Source: an uncultured Collinsella sp. | GTDB taxonomy: Bacteria; Actinomycetota; Coriobacteriia; Coriobacteriales; Coriobacteriaceae | Assembly (NCBI GenBank): GCA_902495085.1 | Contig: CABUWA010000034.1 | Location: 1 to 14,914, forward strand | Direction: 5' to 3' | DNA length: 14,914 nt | Shown: positions 14,864 to 14,914 of the stretch, one piece after another | Numbering within the stretch: the stretch's first letter is position 1 | How the letters are laid out: the number at the start of each line of letters is the position of its first letter | Program-made: the position numbers and the translations under genes | The notes under the pieces: model-generated | The model's input: only the letters and a program-made list of their open reading frames with translations | What the model was told of the DNA's origin: nothing | Database searches by the model: none

Positions 14864-14914
14864 ATCAGCCGCGAGGGCGTGCACCTTGAGAACCGGATAC
14901 TGCGAGGATGGACA

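Larger units (their letters stand above)
14696..14914 (+). other. Gene-free region, probable rRNA operon leader
   Basis: No coding frame is supported. The motif CTTGAGAACCGGATA (14885-14899) resembles the TTTGAAAACT-GATA element found before 16S and in 16S-23S spacers of Gram-positive rRNA operons. Stable GC-rich pairings lie upstream. A promoter is not resolved: TATAAA (14712-14717) with TTTAAC 15 bases upstream is one weak candidate. If this reading is right, a 16S rRNA gene starts soon after the window end. Confidence 0.45.

Overview
The window looks like chromosomal DNA from a high-GC Gram-positive bacterium. The gene content, the GC-rich codon use, the ATP-synthase b subunit with a signal-peptide-like N-terminus and the LCP cell-wall protein fit Actinomycetota, most likely class Coriobacteriia (Collinsella or a relative). 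That placement is inference from pattern memory, not a database match. Nearly all of the window is ordinary core genome, and I see no phage, CRISPR array, toxin-antitoxin pair or unknown multigene system.

Layout: (1) 1-306 is the 3' half of upp (uracil phosphoribosyltransferase), followed by a probable weak terminator. (2) 498-7545 is a complete F-type ATP synthase operon: promoter, a small membrane protein in the atpI position, then atpB-E-F-H-A-G-D-C, ending at a 15-bp perfect hairpin terminator. (3) murA and an LCP (LytR-CpsA-Psr) gene follow, with the murA ribosome site touching the terminator. They provide the first committed step of peptidoglycan synthesis and a probable wall-polymer ligase. 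(4) 10092-10441 holds two hairpins after the LCP gene, a degenerate REP-like repeat remnant, and the terminator of the convergent gene pepT. (5) pepT (minus strand) and a DtxR/MntR-family metal regulator (plus strand) are divergent across a perfect 8-2-8 palindrome, a candidate operator. (6) The regulator is closely followed by a homocysteine S-methyltransferase gene and a terminator. (7) A phosphoglucomutase/phosphomannomutase-family gene stands alone. (8) The last ~220 bases carry no gene. They contain an 11-base tandem repeat, GC-rich hairpins and a motif resembling the leader or spacer of an rRNA operon, so a 16S gene may begin just past the window.

The genes work together loosely: pyrimidine salvage, energy coupling, wall synthesis, peptide turnover, metal sensing with methionine recovery, and sugar-phosphate interconversion. 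The points most worth a second look are the candidate operators at 481-499 and 11738-11755, the terminator abutting murA, the REP-like remnant at 10293-10334, the atp-murA-(possible) rrn gene order, and the shift to rare ATA codons and TATATA tracts after 12.2 kb.
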